From: Pseudopedobacter sp044361595
GTDB lineage: Bacteria > Bacteroidota > Bacteroidia > Sphingobacteriales > Sphingobacteriaceae
Reading direction: 5' to 3'
Length of the DNA: 64,000 nucleotides
NCBI GenBank assembly: GCA_044361595.1
Contig: JBIKIN010000003.1
Location: forward strand, 124,001 to 188,000
The notes under the pieces: generated by a model
The model's input: only the letters and a program-made list of their open reading frames with translations
Told to the model about the DNA's origin: nothing
Database searches by the model: none
Program-made: the position numbers and the translations under genes
Part shown: positions 8,635-17,077 of the stretch, in pieces
Layout: every line of letters starts with the position of its first letter
Numbering within the stretch: the stretch's first letter is position 1

Positions 8635-10581
8635 ATGGCAAAAAAACAAGTAGCAGAGAAGGAGTTAAAAGCTAAAGAAGCCGAACTTCAAGACACTGAG
8701 AAAAAAGTAAAAGAGGTATTTGAATCAGAAGCTGATTCAATATCTATCGACGAGATTAAATCTAAGTCGAAAGTAGCAGACCCAGAAGATTTTGATTGGG
8801 ACGCAGACGAAAAAATGTTTGGTAATTACAGCAAAGCCGAACGTGAAAAAATGGAAGAAATGTACTCAGGTACTTTCAATTCTGTAACTAAAGGAGAAAT
8901 TATTTCTGGTGTTGTAGTAACCATTAATAGCAAAGACGTGGTATTAAATATTGGATTTAAATCTGATGGTTTAGTAGCCGTTAACGAATTCCGTGACATG
9001 CCTGATTTGAAAAAAGGAGACATTGTTGACGTATTTGTTGAACAAAGAGAAGATGAAAATGGCCAGTTAGTATTATCACGTAAGAGAGCTAAAACACAAC
9101 GCTCTTGGGAAATGATTAACGAGGCTTTAGAAAACGATACAATCATCAATGGTTTTGTAAAGAGCCGTACAAAAGGTGGTTTAATTGTAGATATTATTGG
9201 TGTTGAGGCTTTCCTTCCAGGATCGCAAATTGACATTAAGCCAATTAGAGATTACGATGTTTACGTAGGTAAAACTATGGAATTTAAGGTAGTTAAAATT
9301 AACCACGAATTCAAAAACGTTGTAGTTTCTCATAAAGTTCTTATCGAGGACGATTTAGAAAGCCAAAAGGTTGAAATCGTTTCTAAATTAGAAAAAGGAC
9401 AAGTATTAGAAGGAACTGTTAAAAACATTACTGATTTTGGTGTATTCATTGATTTAGGTGGTGTTGACGGTTTATTACACATTACCGATATTTCATGGGG
9501 TCGTATAGATCACCCAAGAGAAGTATTATCATTAGATGAAAAAGTAAACGTAGTAGTTTTAGATTTTGATGATGAGAAAAAACGTATTGCATTAGGTTTA
9601 AAACAACTTTCTGCACATCCTTGGGAATCTTTAGATACTAAATTAGAAGTAGGTTCTAAAGTAAAAGGTAAGATTGTAACTGTAGCAGACTATGGTGCTT
9701 TCTTAGAAATTATCCCTGGAGTAGAAGGTTTAATTCACGTTTCTGAAATGTCTTGGTCTCAAAACTTACGTAACCCACAAGAGTTTATGAAGACTGGTGA
9801 CGAAGTTGAAGCTTTAGTTTTAACTTTAGACAGAGAAGAACGCAAAATGTCTTTAGGTATTAAGCAATTAACTCCAGATCCTTGGGAGAAAGCAGCAGAA
9901 AGATATCCTGTAGGTAGCAAACATAAAGCAGTAGTTAAAAATATGACTAACTTTGGAGTGTTTGTTGAAATAGAAGAAGGAATTGACGGGTTAATCCACA
10001 TTTCTGATCTTTCTTGGTCTAAGAAAGTGAACCATCCTAATGAATTTACAAAAGTAGGCGAAGAGTTAGATACAGTTGTATTAGAGCTTGATGTTGAAAA
10101 CCGTAAATTAAGTTTAGGTCACAAGCAGTTAGAAGAAAATCCTTGGGAAACTTTTGAAAGCATCTTCACTATGGATTCTATCCACGAAGGTACTGTTACT
10201 AAAGTAACTGATAAAGGAGCGATTATTGCTTTACCTTACGGTGTTGAAGGTTTCGTACCATCTAAGCACTTAGCTAAAGAAGACGGAACAACTTTAAAAG
10301 CAGAAGAAACTTCAGAATTCAAAATTATCGAGTTCAATAAAGACGCTAAGCGTATTGTAGTATCTCATGCCCGTATTTGGGAAGAGGTAAAAGCAGAAGC
10401 AGTAGCAGAAGAAAGAGCTAATAAGAAAAAAGAAGCAACTGCAGCAAATGCATCTGTTAAAAAAGTGAAAGATTCTGTAGAGAAATCTACTTTAGGTGAT
10501 TTAGACGTGTTATCTCAACTTAAAGATAAGTTAGAAGGTGATGCAAAAAAAGCAGCTAAGAAAAAATTAGAATCTAAATAA
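8635..10581 (+). CDS. rpsA: 30S ribosomal protein S1
   Basis: 648 residues. A charged N-terminal extension of about 80 residues precedes six S1 (OB-fold) repeats, of which the third to fifth are clearest: GTVKNITDFGVFIDLGGVDG, KIVTVADYGAFLEIIPGVEG and VVKNMTNFGVFVEIEEGIDG, each ending in LLHITDISW-, LIHVSEMSW- or LIHISDLSW-type strands. S1 binds mRNA leaders on the small ribosomal subunit and matters for initiation, especially in a phylum with weak Shine-Dalgarno use. The tail is Lys/Ala-rich. The gene is monocistronic, with a clear promoter and terminator. Confidence 0.97.
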   Translation: MAKKQVAEKELKAKEAELQDTEKKVKEVFESEADSISIDEIKSKSKVADPEDFDWDADEKMFGNYSKAEREKMEEMYSGTFNSVTKGEIISGVVVTINSKDVVLNIGFKSDGLVAVNEFRDMPDLKKGDIVDVFVEQREDENGQLVLSRKRAKTQRSWEMINEALENDTIINGFVKSRTKGGLIVDIIGVEAFLPGSQIDIKPIRDYDVYVGKTMEFKVVKINHEFKNVVVSHKVLIEDDLESQKVEIVSKLEKGQVLEGTVKNITDFGVFIDLGGVDGLLHITDISWGRIDHPREVLSLDEKVNVVVLDFDDEKKRIALGLKQLSAHPWESLDTKLEVGSKVKGKIVTVADYGAFLEIIPGVEGLIHVSEMSWSQNLRNPQEFMKTGDEVEALVLTLDREERKMSLGIKQLTPDPWEKAAERYPVGSKHKAVVKNMTNFGVFVEIEEGIDGLIHISDLSWSKKVNHPNEFTKVGEELDTVVLELDVENRKLSLGHKQLEENPWETFESIFTMDSIHEGTVTKVTDKGAIIALPYGVEGFVPSKHLAKEDGTTLKAEETSEFKIIEFNKDAKRIVVSHARIWEEVKAEAVAEERANKKKEATAANASVKKVKDSVEKSTLGDLDVLSQLKDKLEGDAKKAAKKKLESK

Positions 10582-10602
10582 GCTTTTCTAAGCATAAATA
10601 AC

Positions 10603-10638
10603 AAATCCCCTGATTTTAATCAATCAGGGGATTTTTTT
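10603..10638 (+). terminator. rpsA terminator
   Basis: A 13-base stem (AAATCCCCTGATT at 10603-10615, complement at 10622-10634) with a six-base loop and a T7 tract lies 21 bases after the rpsA stop. Confidence 0.9.
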
Positions 10639-10692
10639 GTTTGCAGATTTTGAGTTTGATGATTATTTAGCTAACAGAATAACTTTAAGTTT

Positions 10693-11007
10693 AGACTCGG
10701 AGTCTCATCCTGAACTTGTTTCAGGATCTTACTTGTAGATTAAAACTTATATGATGAGATACTGATTAGCCAGCTGGCTAATAGCAGGACTGTATGGTCT
10801 GAGACGTAGAGTCATCCTGAACTTGTTTCAGGATCTTACTTGTAGATTAAAACTTATTTGATGAGATACTGATTAGCAAGATCGATAACAGCAGGACTGT
10901 ATGGTCTGTCTTAGAGTCATCCTGAACTTGTTTCAGGATCTTACTAGTAGATTAAAACTTATATAATGAGATGCTGATTAGCAAGCTGGCTAACAGCAGG
11001 ACTATTG
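10693..11007. repeat. Three tandem copies of a ~106-bp repeat with a central palindrome
   Basis: Three near-identical units start at about 10705, 10812 and 10917 (spacing 107 and 105 bases). Each holds the imperfect palindrome ATCCTGAACTTGTTTCAGGAT (arms ATCCTGAA/TTCAGGAT), then AGATTAAAACTTAT, GAGATACTGATTAGC and a conserved AGCAGGACT. The palindrome is a REP-like element I recognise from many Bacteroidota genomes. The longer tandem arrangement is unusual. It lies between the rpsA terminator and the 3' end of the convergent Anbu gene, and has no coding frame. Confidence 0.85.
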
Positions 11008-11018
11008 AATGAAAAAAC

Positions 11019-11756
11019 CTAAATCTTTTCTTGATCTTCCTCCTTCAACAAATTATCCATCCAATCTTCAGATAATTCTTTAACAGAATCTTTTAAATGT
11101 TCTGCCCATTCTACAGAAATATATTTTAAATCGTTATAGCTAAATCGTTGCTCAACCATTTCAAAAGTACCTGTTTTATAAAGTACTATATCTAATGGAT
11201 AACCTACATCGCTAGCAGAAACCCGAGTAGAGTCAAAAGATAAAAAACCAGCTTTAAGCGCATCTCTTAAGGGAGAATCGTAACTAATTACCCGATTTAA
11301 AATTGGCTGACCGTAACCTGCATTACCTATGATAGCAAATGGTGTAGCCTCTCCTATTTCTATCCAATTTCCTTGGGGGTATAATAAAAACAACTTATGT
11401 GTATCATCATCGGCTAACTGCCCACCTACTAAAGCATGTAAATCAAAAAATAAACCCGAGGCCTTTAGCGCCTCTTTATCCTCGCTTGCAACCCTTCGTA
11501 ACTGCTCACAAAAAGCATTTACTGCTTTATACATTTTGTTGTATGTGAATTCCTTTTCAGAAATTGCTTCTTCAAAATAGGTTAATGCTTTATCTCTAAC
11601 AGATCTCAACCCTGAAGTCATTAAGAACAAACTGTTTTTACCAATTTGGTGGGTGGTGATTTTTTTTGAAGTTGTAGTATTAGTACCAGAAGTTATACGA
11701 GTATCTGCCAAGGCAACAATACCTGTTTTAACTTTAATTCCTAAACAAAATGTCAT
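11019..11756 (-). CDS. Anbu-type proteasome-related protease
   Basis: 245 residues beginning MTFCLGIKVKTGIVALADTR. After removal of Met1 this exposes Thr2, the expected N-terminal nucleophile, followed by the proteasome beta-fold strand (GIVALADTRITSG) and the Lys-containing KKITTHQIGKN segment. Later phrases (FLMTSGLRSVRDKA, IGNAGYGQPIL, LDIVLYKTG) fit Anbu, the ancestral beta-subunit group of the HslV/proteasome superfamily. Anbu forms open helical rings in the cytoplasm; its substrate is unknown. It is usually linked to a transglutaminase, an alpha-E protein and an ATP-grasp protein, in what has been proposed as a peptide-ligation system. Here only the transglutaminase/DUF2126 gene is adjacent, on the opposite strand. 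Confidence 0.88.
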   Translation of the reverse strand: MTFCLGIKVKTGIVALADTRITSGTNTTTSKKITTHQIGKNSLFLMTSGLRSVRDKALTYFEEAISEKEFTYNKMYKAVNAFCEQLRRVASEDKEALKASGLFFDLHALVGGQLADDDTHKLFLLYPQGNWIEIGEATPFAIIGNAGYGQPILNRVISYDSPLRDALKAGFLSFDSTRVSASDVGYPLDIVLYKTGTFEMVEQRFSYNDLKYISVEWAEHLKDSVKELSEDWMDNLLKEEDQEKI

Positions 11757-12067
11757 TATAAATAAGGTTATTTAGCAAACTTATCAAAATATAACAAAAC
11801 GCAAGAAGAAAAGTCTACAAAATTAAAGACAAAAAAATGTTAAGAAAACCCCAAATAACAAATATTCTAAATATAAAATCATTAAATATTAATCATTTAT
11901 AACTATTTTAGAATAATTATTATCAATTAAATAAAATAAACACCAAAAGCTTCTTGATTTTTTTCAAATTCATAAATTTCAACTTAAATCCTAAGCTCAG
12001 TTTCAAATCTTTTAACTTGCATACATTAGAATTTAGCTTTTCTTCCCATCAATAAATTAAATAAAAT
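11757..12067. other. Divergent intergenic region between Anbu and transglutaminase genes
   Basis: About 310 AT-rich bases must hold the promoters of both divergent genes. I see no clear TAnnTTTG box, hairpin or coding frame. Confidence 0.4.
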
Positions 12068-15000
12068 ATGGCCATACATGCGGCAATTAAACATAGTACT
12101 GGTTATAAGTATAATAAAGCGATTGCAGTTTCGCCACAAGTAATCAGACTTAGGCCTGCACCACATGCTCGCACACCAATATTAGCATATTCATTAAAAA
12201 TTACTCCGGCAAACCATTTCATCAATTGGCAACAAGACCCATTTGGTAATTATTTAGCTCGAATTGTTTTTCCGGATAAAATAACCGAGTTTAAAGTTGA
12301 TGTAGAGGTTGTTGCAGAAATGAAGGTGATTAATCCCTTTGATTTTTTTACAGAAAAATATGCAGCTAACTTTCCGTTTGACTATTCAGAAGATTTAAAA
12401 AAAGAGTTAACGCCATATTTTGAAGTTAAAGATGATAGCGATACTTTAAACCATTGGGTAGAAAATATAAAATCTTTTTTTGGCCGAAGCACCATAGATT
12501 TTTTAGTTGCGGTAAATAGCAAATTATACCGCGATGTAAATTACACCATACGCTTAGAACCCGGCATACAAACACCAGAAGAAACTTTAGGCAAAGCATT
12601 AGGCTCTTGTAGAGACTCTGCTTGGGTTTTAGTACAAGCATTACGTAAAATTGGATTAGCCACTAGGTTTGTATCTGGTTATTTAATTCAGCTAAAGCCC
12701 GATAAAAAATCTATAGATGGAGCATCAGGACCTGAGGAGGATTTTACCGATTTACATGCTTGGTGCGAAGTATTTATTCCGGGTGCCGGCTGGGTAGGCT
12801 TAGACGCTACATCAGGATTATTTGCTGGCGAAGGTCATATTCCGCTTTGTTGCACTCCAGATCCTTCTAGCGCATCTCCAATTACTGGATTTACAGAACC
12901 GGCCGAAGTAGAATTTAGTTTTTCTAACAGAGTATATCGAATCCATGAAGACCCAAGAGTTACAAAACCTTATTCTGATAGCCAATGGGATAAAATTTAT
13001 GCATTAGGCGAACAGGTAGAAAATGAATTGATAGCGGGAGATGTACGTTTAACCATGGGAGGCGAACCTACTTTTGTAGCTAAAGACGACATGGAAAGTG
13101 AACAATGGAATACCGAGCCTGACGGGGAAGAAAAAAGAAATAAGGCATATGCTTTAGCTCAACATTTAAATCAAGCTTTTAGCGGTGGAAAAGGTTTAAT
13201 CCATATCGGACAAGGAAAATGGTACCCCGGCGAACCTATTCCTAGATGGCAATATGGCATTTATTGGCGTAAAGATGGTTTACCATTAGTAGCAAAACCA
13301 AATGTTTATGCAAACCCTAATCAAGAATATAAATACACATTTAAACATGCAGATGACCTTTTAGCAAACATCACGCATAAACTTAAGCTACCACAAAAAA
13401 ACGTTCAACCTGCCTACGAGGATATTTACTATTATTTATGGCAAGAAGACAAGTTGCCAATAAACATCAATCCCTTAAGAGTTAATGTTAATGATAGCTT
13501 AGAGCGTACTACACTTTCTAAAGCCCTTAAAAGTGGGTTAAATAACCCCATTGGATTTGTGCTGCCTTTAGAATATAACTTTGAAATAAATAGCTGGTTG
13601 AGTTGTGCGTGGGAGTTTAGACAACATCAACTATTCTTAATTCCTGGTAACTCGCCTATGGGATTAAGATTACCCTTAAAATCTTTACCAGAAATGGTAG
13701 CTGCACAACGCCAAAAAGAAGTTGAGCGTAGCCCTTTCGAAACCTTAGAAAATTTACCTAACTATCATCCTGATTTTAAGGATGACGTAATAAAAGCTAA
13801 AAATTTAGATAAAATTCCGGAAGAATGGCTTTTCCCAAAAGAGCTACAAGAAAATGAAGAGGAAGAAAAAGAGGACGAGTTTTTTGTCGTAAAAAAGAAA
13901 AAAGAGGAAAAAGATACTTTTGAACCCGAGTACAGAACGGTTACCATCAAAACCGCATTAGGTGTCGAAGCTAGAGATGGTAGTCTGTATGTTTTCTTTC
14001 CTCCCTTAAAACATATCGAGCATTATTTAGAGCTTTTGGCTTTAGTTGAAGAAACTGCTGATGAATTGAATTTAAAAATTGTGATAGAGGGATATACTCC
14101 GCCTAGTGACAATAGGATTGAAAAATTAGTAGTCACACCCGATCCTGGTGTGGTAGAAGTAAACATTCATCCAGCTAAAACATGGAATGAAACCCTTTTT
14201 AATTATAAAATACTTTTTGAGAGTGCAGAGAAAGTAGGTTTAGGTACCGAGAAATTTATGCTTGACGGCAGGCATATTGGCTCCGGTGGAGGGCACCATA
14301 TTACTTTAGGTGGTATAACTCCAGCAGATAGCCCCCTGCTTCGCCGACCAGATGTTTTAAAGAGTTTCTTAATTTTTTGGCAAAATCACCCGGGATTATC
14401 CTATTTATTTTCCACAGCTTTTATTGGCCCTACAAGTCAGGCGCCAAGGATAGATGAAGGTATGCCCGATAAATTGTATGAGTTAGAAATTGCCTTAAAT
14501 CAGATAAATAAAGACGAGGAAACACCTTTTTGGTTAACTGATAGGTTGTTACGCAATTTATTAACAGATATCACAGGAAATACGCACCGAGCAGAGTTTT
14601 GTATCGATAAATTATACTCACCAGATTCGCAAACAGGCCGTTTAGGAATTTTAGAATTTAGAGCCTTTGAAATGCCCCCTGATGAAAGAATGTGCTTAGT
14701 ACAATTATTATTGGTACGTACGTTATTTGCTTGGTTTTGGAAAAAACCCTACGATAATAAGTTGATAAGATGGGGAACAGAATTGCATGATAAGTTTATG
14801 CTACATCATTATATCAAAGAAGATTTATTGGATATATGCGAACAACTCAATCAAGATGGTTATCATTTTGACCCAGAGTGGCTTGAACCATTCTTCGAAT
14901 TTAGATTCCCAATGGTAGGCGCTATTCAACAAAAAGGCATCGGTTTATTATTGCGTACAGGTATAGAACCTTGGCAGGTTTTGGGCGAAGAAATGTCTAG

Positions 15001-15538
15001 CAATGGTACTGCTCGTTTTGTAGATTCATCAGTAGAGCGAATAGAAGTTAAAGTTAGTGGAATCAACGAAGAGCGTTACGCCATTTTATGTAACCAAATG
15101 CGGGTTCCTTTAAGGGCAACTGGTAAAAACGAAGAGTTTGTGGCTGGTATAAGATATAAAGCTTGGGCGCCACCATCAGCATTGCATCCTACTTTACCCG
15201 TAGATGTTCCTTTAGTGTTTGATATTTATGACTTATGGAATAAAAAATCGGTAGGTGGTTGTACTTACTATGTTTCGCACCCAGGCGGCAGAAGTTACGA
15301 TACTTATCCTGTAAATGCTTATGAGGCAGAAGCAAGACGAGAAAGTAGATTTTTTAATTTCGGACATACCCAAGGCGATGCAACAAACAATGTAGAAACT
15401 GTACAGCAAGAAATGAGCAAGGGCTATAGATATGTAAATCCAGAATACACTACAAATATTGTTTCTGTTCCAGAATTAAAGGTAGAGCCTGATAAAGAGT
15501 TCCCTTACACTTTTGATTTAAGAAAAAAGAGAAAATAA
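12068..15538 (+). CDS. Transglutaminase-like / DUF2126 putative amidoligase
   Basis: 1156 residues. Residues 1-90 match the bacterial transglutaminase N-terminal beta-domain. The papain-like core shows the full triad: Cys181 (GSCRDSAW), His230 (LHAWCEVF) and Asp246 (GLDATSG). From about residue 300 to the end lies the DUF2126 domain, described as a putative amidoligase: LTMGGEPTFVAKDDMES, LIHIGQGKWYPGEPIPRW, GRHIGSGGGHHITLGG and EFRAFEMPPDERM. An acidic/basic linker (about 590-625) is rich in Glu and Lys. Proteins of this type accompany Anbu and are thought to make or cut amide bonds in a peptide tag or peptide-like metabolite; this is not proven. A terminator follows at 15546. Confidence 0.9.
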   Translation: MAIHAAIKHSTGYKYNKAIAVSPQVIRLRPAPHARTPILAYSLKITPANHFINWQQDPFGNYLARIVFPDKITEFKVDVEVVAEMKVINPFDFFTEKYAANFPFDYSEDLKKELTPYFEVKDDSDTLNHWVENIKSFFGRSTIDFLVAVNSKLYRDVNYTIRLEPGIQTPEETLGKALGSCRDSAWVLVQALRKIGLATRFVSGYLIQLKPDKKSIDGASGPEEDFTDLHAWCEVFIPGAGWVGLDATSGLFAGEGHIPLCCTPDPSSASPITGFTEPAEVEFSFSNRVYRIHEDPRVTKPYSDSQWDKIYALGEQVENELIAGDVRLTMGGEPTFVAKDDMESEQWNTEPDGEEKRNKAYALAQHLNQAFSGGKGLIHIGQGKWYPGEPIPRWQYGIYWRKDGLPLVAKPNVYANPNQEYKYTFKHADDLLANITHKLKLPQKNVQPAYEDIYYYLWQEDKLPININPLRVNVNDSLERTTLSKALKSGLNNPIGFVLPLEYNFEINSWLSCAWEFRQHQLFLIPGNSPMGLRLPLKSLPEMVAAQRQKEVERSPFETLENLPNYHPDFKDDVIKAKNLDKIPEEWLFPKELQENEEEEKEDEFFVVKKKKEEKDTFEPEYRTVTIKTALGVEARDGSLYVFFPPLKHIEHYLELLALVEETADELNLKIVIEGYTPPSDNRIEKLVVTPDPGVVEVNIHPAKTWNETLFNYKILFESAEKVGLGTEKFMLDGRHIGSGGGHHITLGGITPADSPLLRRPDVLKSFLIFWQNHPGLSYLFSTAFIGPTSQAPRIDEGMPDKLYELEIALNQINKDEETPFWLTDRLLRNLLTDITGNTHRAEFCIDKLYSPDSQTGRLGILEFRAFEMPPDERMCLVQLLLVRTLFAWFWKKPYDNKLIRWGTELHDKFMLHHYIKEDLLDICEQLNQDGYHFDPEWLEPFFEFRFPMVGAIQQKGIGLLLRTGIEPWQVLGEEMSSNGTARFVDSSVERIEVKVSGINEERYAILCNQMRVPLRATGKNEEFVAGIRYKAWAPPSALHPTLPVDVPLVFDIYDLWNKKSVGGCTYYVSHPGGRSYDTYPVNAYEAEARRESRFFNFGHTQGDATNNVETVQQEMSKGYRYVNPEYTTNIVSVPELKVEPDKEFPYTFDLRKKRK

Positions 15539-15545
15539 TTTTATG

Positions 15546-15573
15546 AGCCGCTATAATCAAAGCGGCTTTTTTT
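15546..15573 (+). terminator. Terminator of the transglutaminase/DUF2126 gene
   Basis: Stem AGCCGCT (15546-15552) with AGCGGCT (15561-15567), eight-base loop, followed by a T-tract to 15573, just after the stop codon. Confidence 0.8.
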
Positions 15574-15708
15574 AATTAAAATAATCCGCTTTTTAATGAT
15601 TAACTTGATAGAATTAAATTTCATCACATTGTGATCATCTATGCTTCTAATTAGATGATTTTTTTACAAGAATAAATTTCACGTTTAAATTTCAACTAAA
15701 AAGTAATC

Positions 15709-15843
15709 ATGAGCAAAGACAAAGGTGGCAAAAACGACAAAAAAGCCAAAAGTACAGAAAGTAGTAAAACAAAATCAGATTATCAATCGGGCAAAGGGAA
15801 ATCAAGTACAGATGCTGTAAATCCTTTTGCAAAGAAAAAGTAA
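15709..15843 (+). CDS. Small Lys/Ser-rich protein (44 residues)
   Basis: ATG at 15709 begins MSKDKGGKNDKKAKSTESS and the frame ends KSSTDAVNPFAKKK before TAA. The protein is strongly basic and lacks hydrophobic segments, so it is probably cytoplasmic and disordered. Similar short proteins starting MSKDKGGK occur, as far as I recall, in other Sphingobacteriaceae, which supports a real gene. Function unknown; nucleic-acid binding is possible from its charge. A terminator-like hairpin follows at 15884. Confidence 0.6.
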   Translation: MSKDKGGKNDKKAKSTESSKTKSDYQSGKGKSSTDAVNPFAKKK

Positions 15844-15883
15844 TCAGACGATTTTAAACACATTTAGCAATGTTAAAACATTG

Positions 15884-15921
15884 AAAAAACAGGATTCAAC
15901 AAAAGAATTCTGTTTTTTTTT
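15884..15921. terminator. Hairpin between the small protein and metA
   Basis: AAAAAACAGGATTC (15884-15897) pairs with GAATTCTGTTTTTT (15905-15918) with one G-T pair, and a T-run follows. A-rich and T-rich flanks mean it can end transcripts from both convergent genes. Confidence 0.7.
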
Positions 15922-15929
15922 GCTAAAAA

Positions 15930-16874
15930 TTAATTACTATTCTTTAAATCTCCTAAATGTTTCACATCATTTAAATCGTAAGGAGTTTCTTGATACACAA
16001 AATAATTGAGCCAATTATTAAACAATAAATTGGCATGACTTGTCCAGCAAACAACCGGTGGGTTTTCAGGATTATTATCTTTATAATAATTGTATGGAAC
16101 AGGAACGTCTATTCCCTTTTTGGTATCTCTTTGATATTCTTGATCCAAAGTTAAAGGAGCATATTCTGAATGCCCTGTTAGGTAAAATTCTCTACCACCT
16201 CTAGAAGCAGCAATAGCTACGCCAGCTAAATCAGATTCTGACAGAATAGAGACATCGGGCTTATTTTCAAATTCGGTTTTAGCGATTGTGGTGTGTCTAC
16301 TGTGAGGTATAAAAAATTCATCGTCAAACCCTCTAAATAATGGATAACCTTTATCAGTAACTTGATGTTTAAACACTCCTGATAATTTCTCTTTTAAAGG
16401 TGTTTTTTGGATTCCATAAAAATGATAGAGAGCCGCTTGAGATGCCCAGCAAATATAGAGCGTAGAAGTAACATGCGTTTTAGCCCAATCAAATATGGTG
16501 GTAATTTCTTTCCAATAGCTTACTTGCTCAAAATCTAGCATTTCTACGGGCGCACCAGTAATAATCATACCATCGTAATAGTTATCTTTTACTTTGCTAA
16601 AACCCTTATAAAACTGCTGTAAATGCTTTTCTGATGTATTTTTAGAAGTATGAGAATCTAACCTTAAAAACTCTACCTCTACTTGCAAAGGATTATTAGA
16701 TAATAGCCTCACAAAATCTGTCTCTGTAGTAATTTTAATAGGCATCAGATTTAAAATCAACACTCGCATAGGTCTAATATCTTGAATATTAGCCCTCAAA
16801 TCACCCATCACAAAAATATTCTCTTTCTTTAAAAGCTCTATTGCTGGTAAATTATCTGGTATCTTAACTGGCAT
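15930..16874 (-). CDS. metA: Homoserine O-acetyltransferase (MetA family)
   Basis: 314 residues, full length for MetA. The catalytic cysteine is Cys142 (YICWASQAA), with the His-Glu pair in TGHSEYAP and the oxyanion-region motif RPMRVLILNLMPIK near the N-terminus. The acyl-CoA specificity site reads TGAPVEMLDF with Glu111. In this family Glu111 goes with acetyl-CoA and Gly111 with succinyl-CoA, so the product should be O-acetyl-L-homoserine, the first committed intermediate of methionine synthesis. The gene is monocistronic with a TATTTTTG promoter box at 16905-16912. I saw no SAM riboswitch in the short leader. Confidence 0.95.
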   Translation of the reverse strand: MPVKIPDNLPAIELLKKENIFVMGDLRANIQDIRPMRVLILNLMPIKITTETDFVRLLSNNPLQVEVEFLRLDSHTSKNTSEKHLQQFYKGFSKVKDNYYDGMIITGAPVEMLDFEQVSYWKEITTIFDWAKTHVTSTLYICWASQAALYHFYGIQKTPLKEKLSGVFKHQVTDKGYPLFRGFDDEFFIPHSRHTTIAKTEFENKPDVSILSESDLAGVAIAASRGGREFYLTGHSEYAPLTLDQEYQRDTKKGIDVPVPYNYYKDNNPENPPVVCWTSHANLLFNNWLNYFVYQETPYDLNDVKHLGDLKNSN

Positions 16875-16904
16875 CTCTTTACGCTCTTATCCTAATTATT
16901 ATCG

Positions 16905-16912
16905 CAAAAATA
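16905..16912 (-). promoter_or_regulatory. metA -7 promoter box
   Basis: On the minus strand this reads TATTTTTG, matching TAnnTTTG, and lies about 30 bases upstream of the metA ATG. Confidence 0.5.
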
Positions 16913-16997
16913 AAATAATTAAGCTAAGCATTTAAGAGTATTCTAAATTTTAACCTTAACCCGATAATTATATTTTCTTAAGTTTAATAAAAATCAA

Positions 16998-17030
16998 AAA
17001 AGCCTTGATTTTTATCAAATCAAGGCTTTT
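16998..17030 (-). terminator. pnp terminator
   Basis: Perfect 13-base stem (AAAAGCCTTGATT at 16998-17010, complement at 17018-17030) with a seven-base loop. The A-run to its left gives a U-tract for the leftward pnp transcript. Confidence 0.85.
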
Positions 17031-17077
17031 TATTTATATCCAGACTTCTGACCTTGGTCTTCCGTCTTCAGACTATC

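Noticed and set aside
8826..10001. Leftward frames inside rpsA
   Set aside because: Antisense shadows of a highly conserved gene, with improbable protein composition.
10693..11007. Possible CRISPR-like or ncRNA array
   Set aside because: Whole 106-base units repeat without unique spacers; a structured RNA cannot be shown from sequence alone.
16875..16997. SAM riboswitch before metA
   Set aside because: The leader is only about 30 bases to the likely promoter box and shows no pairing pattern of SAM riboswitches.
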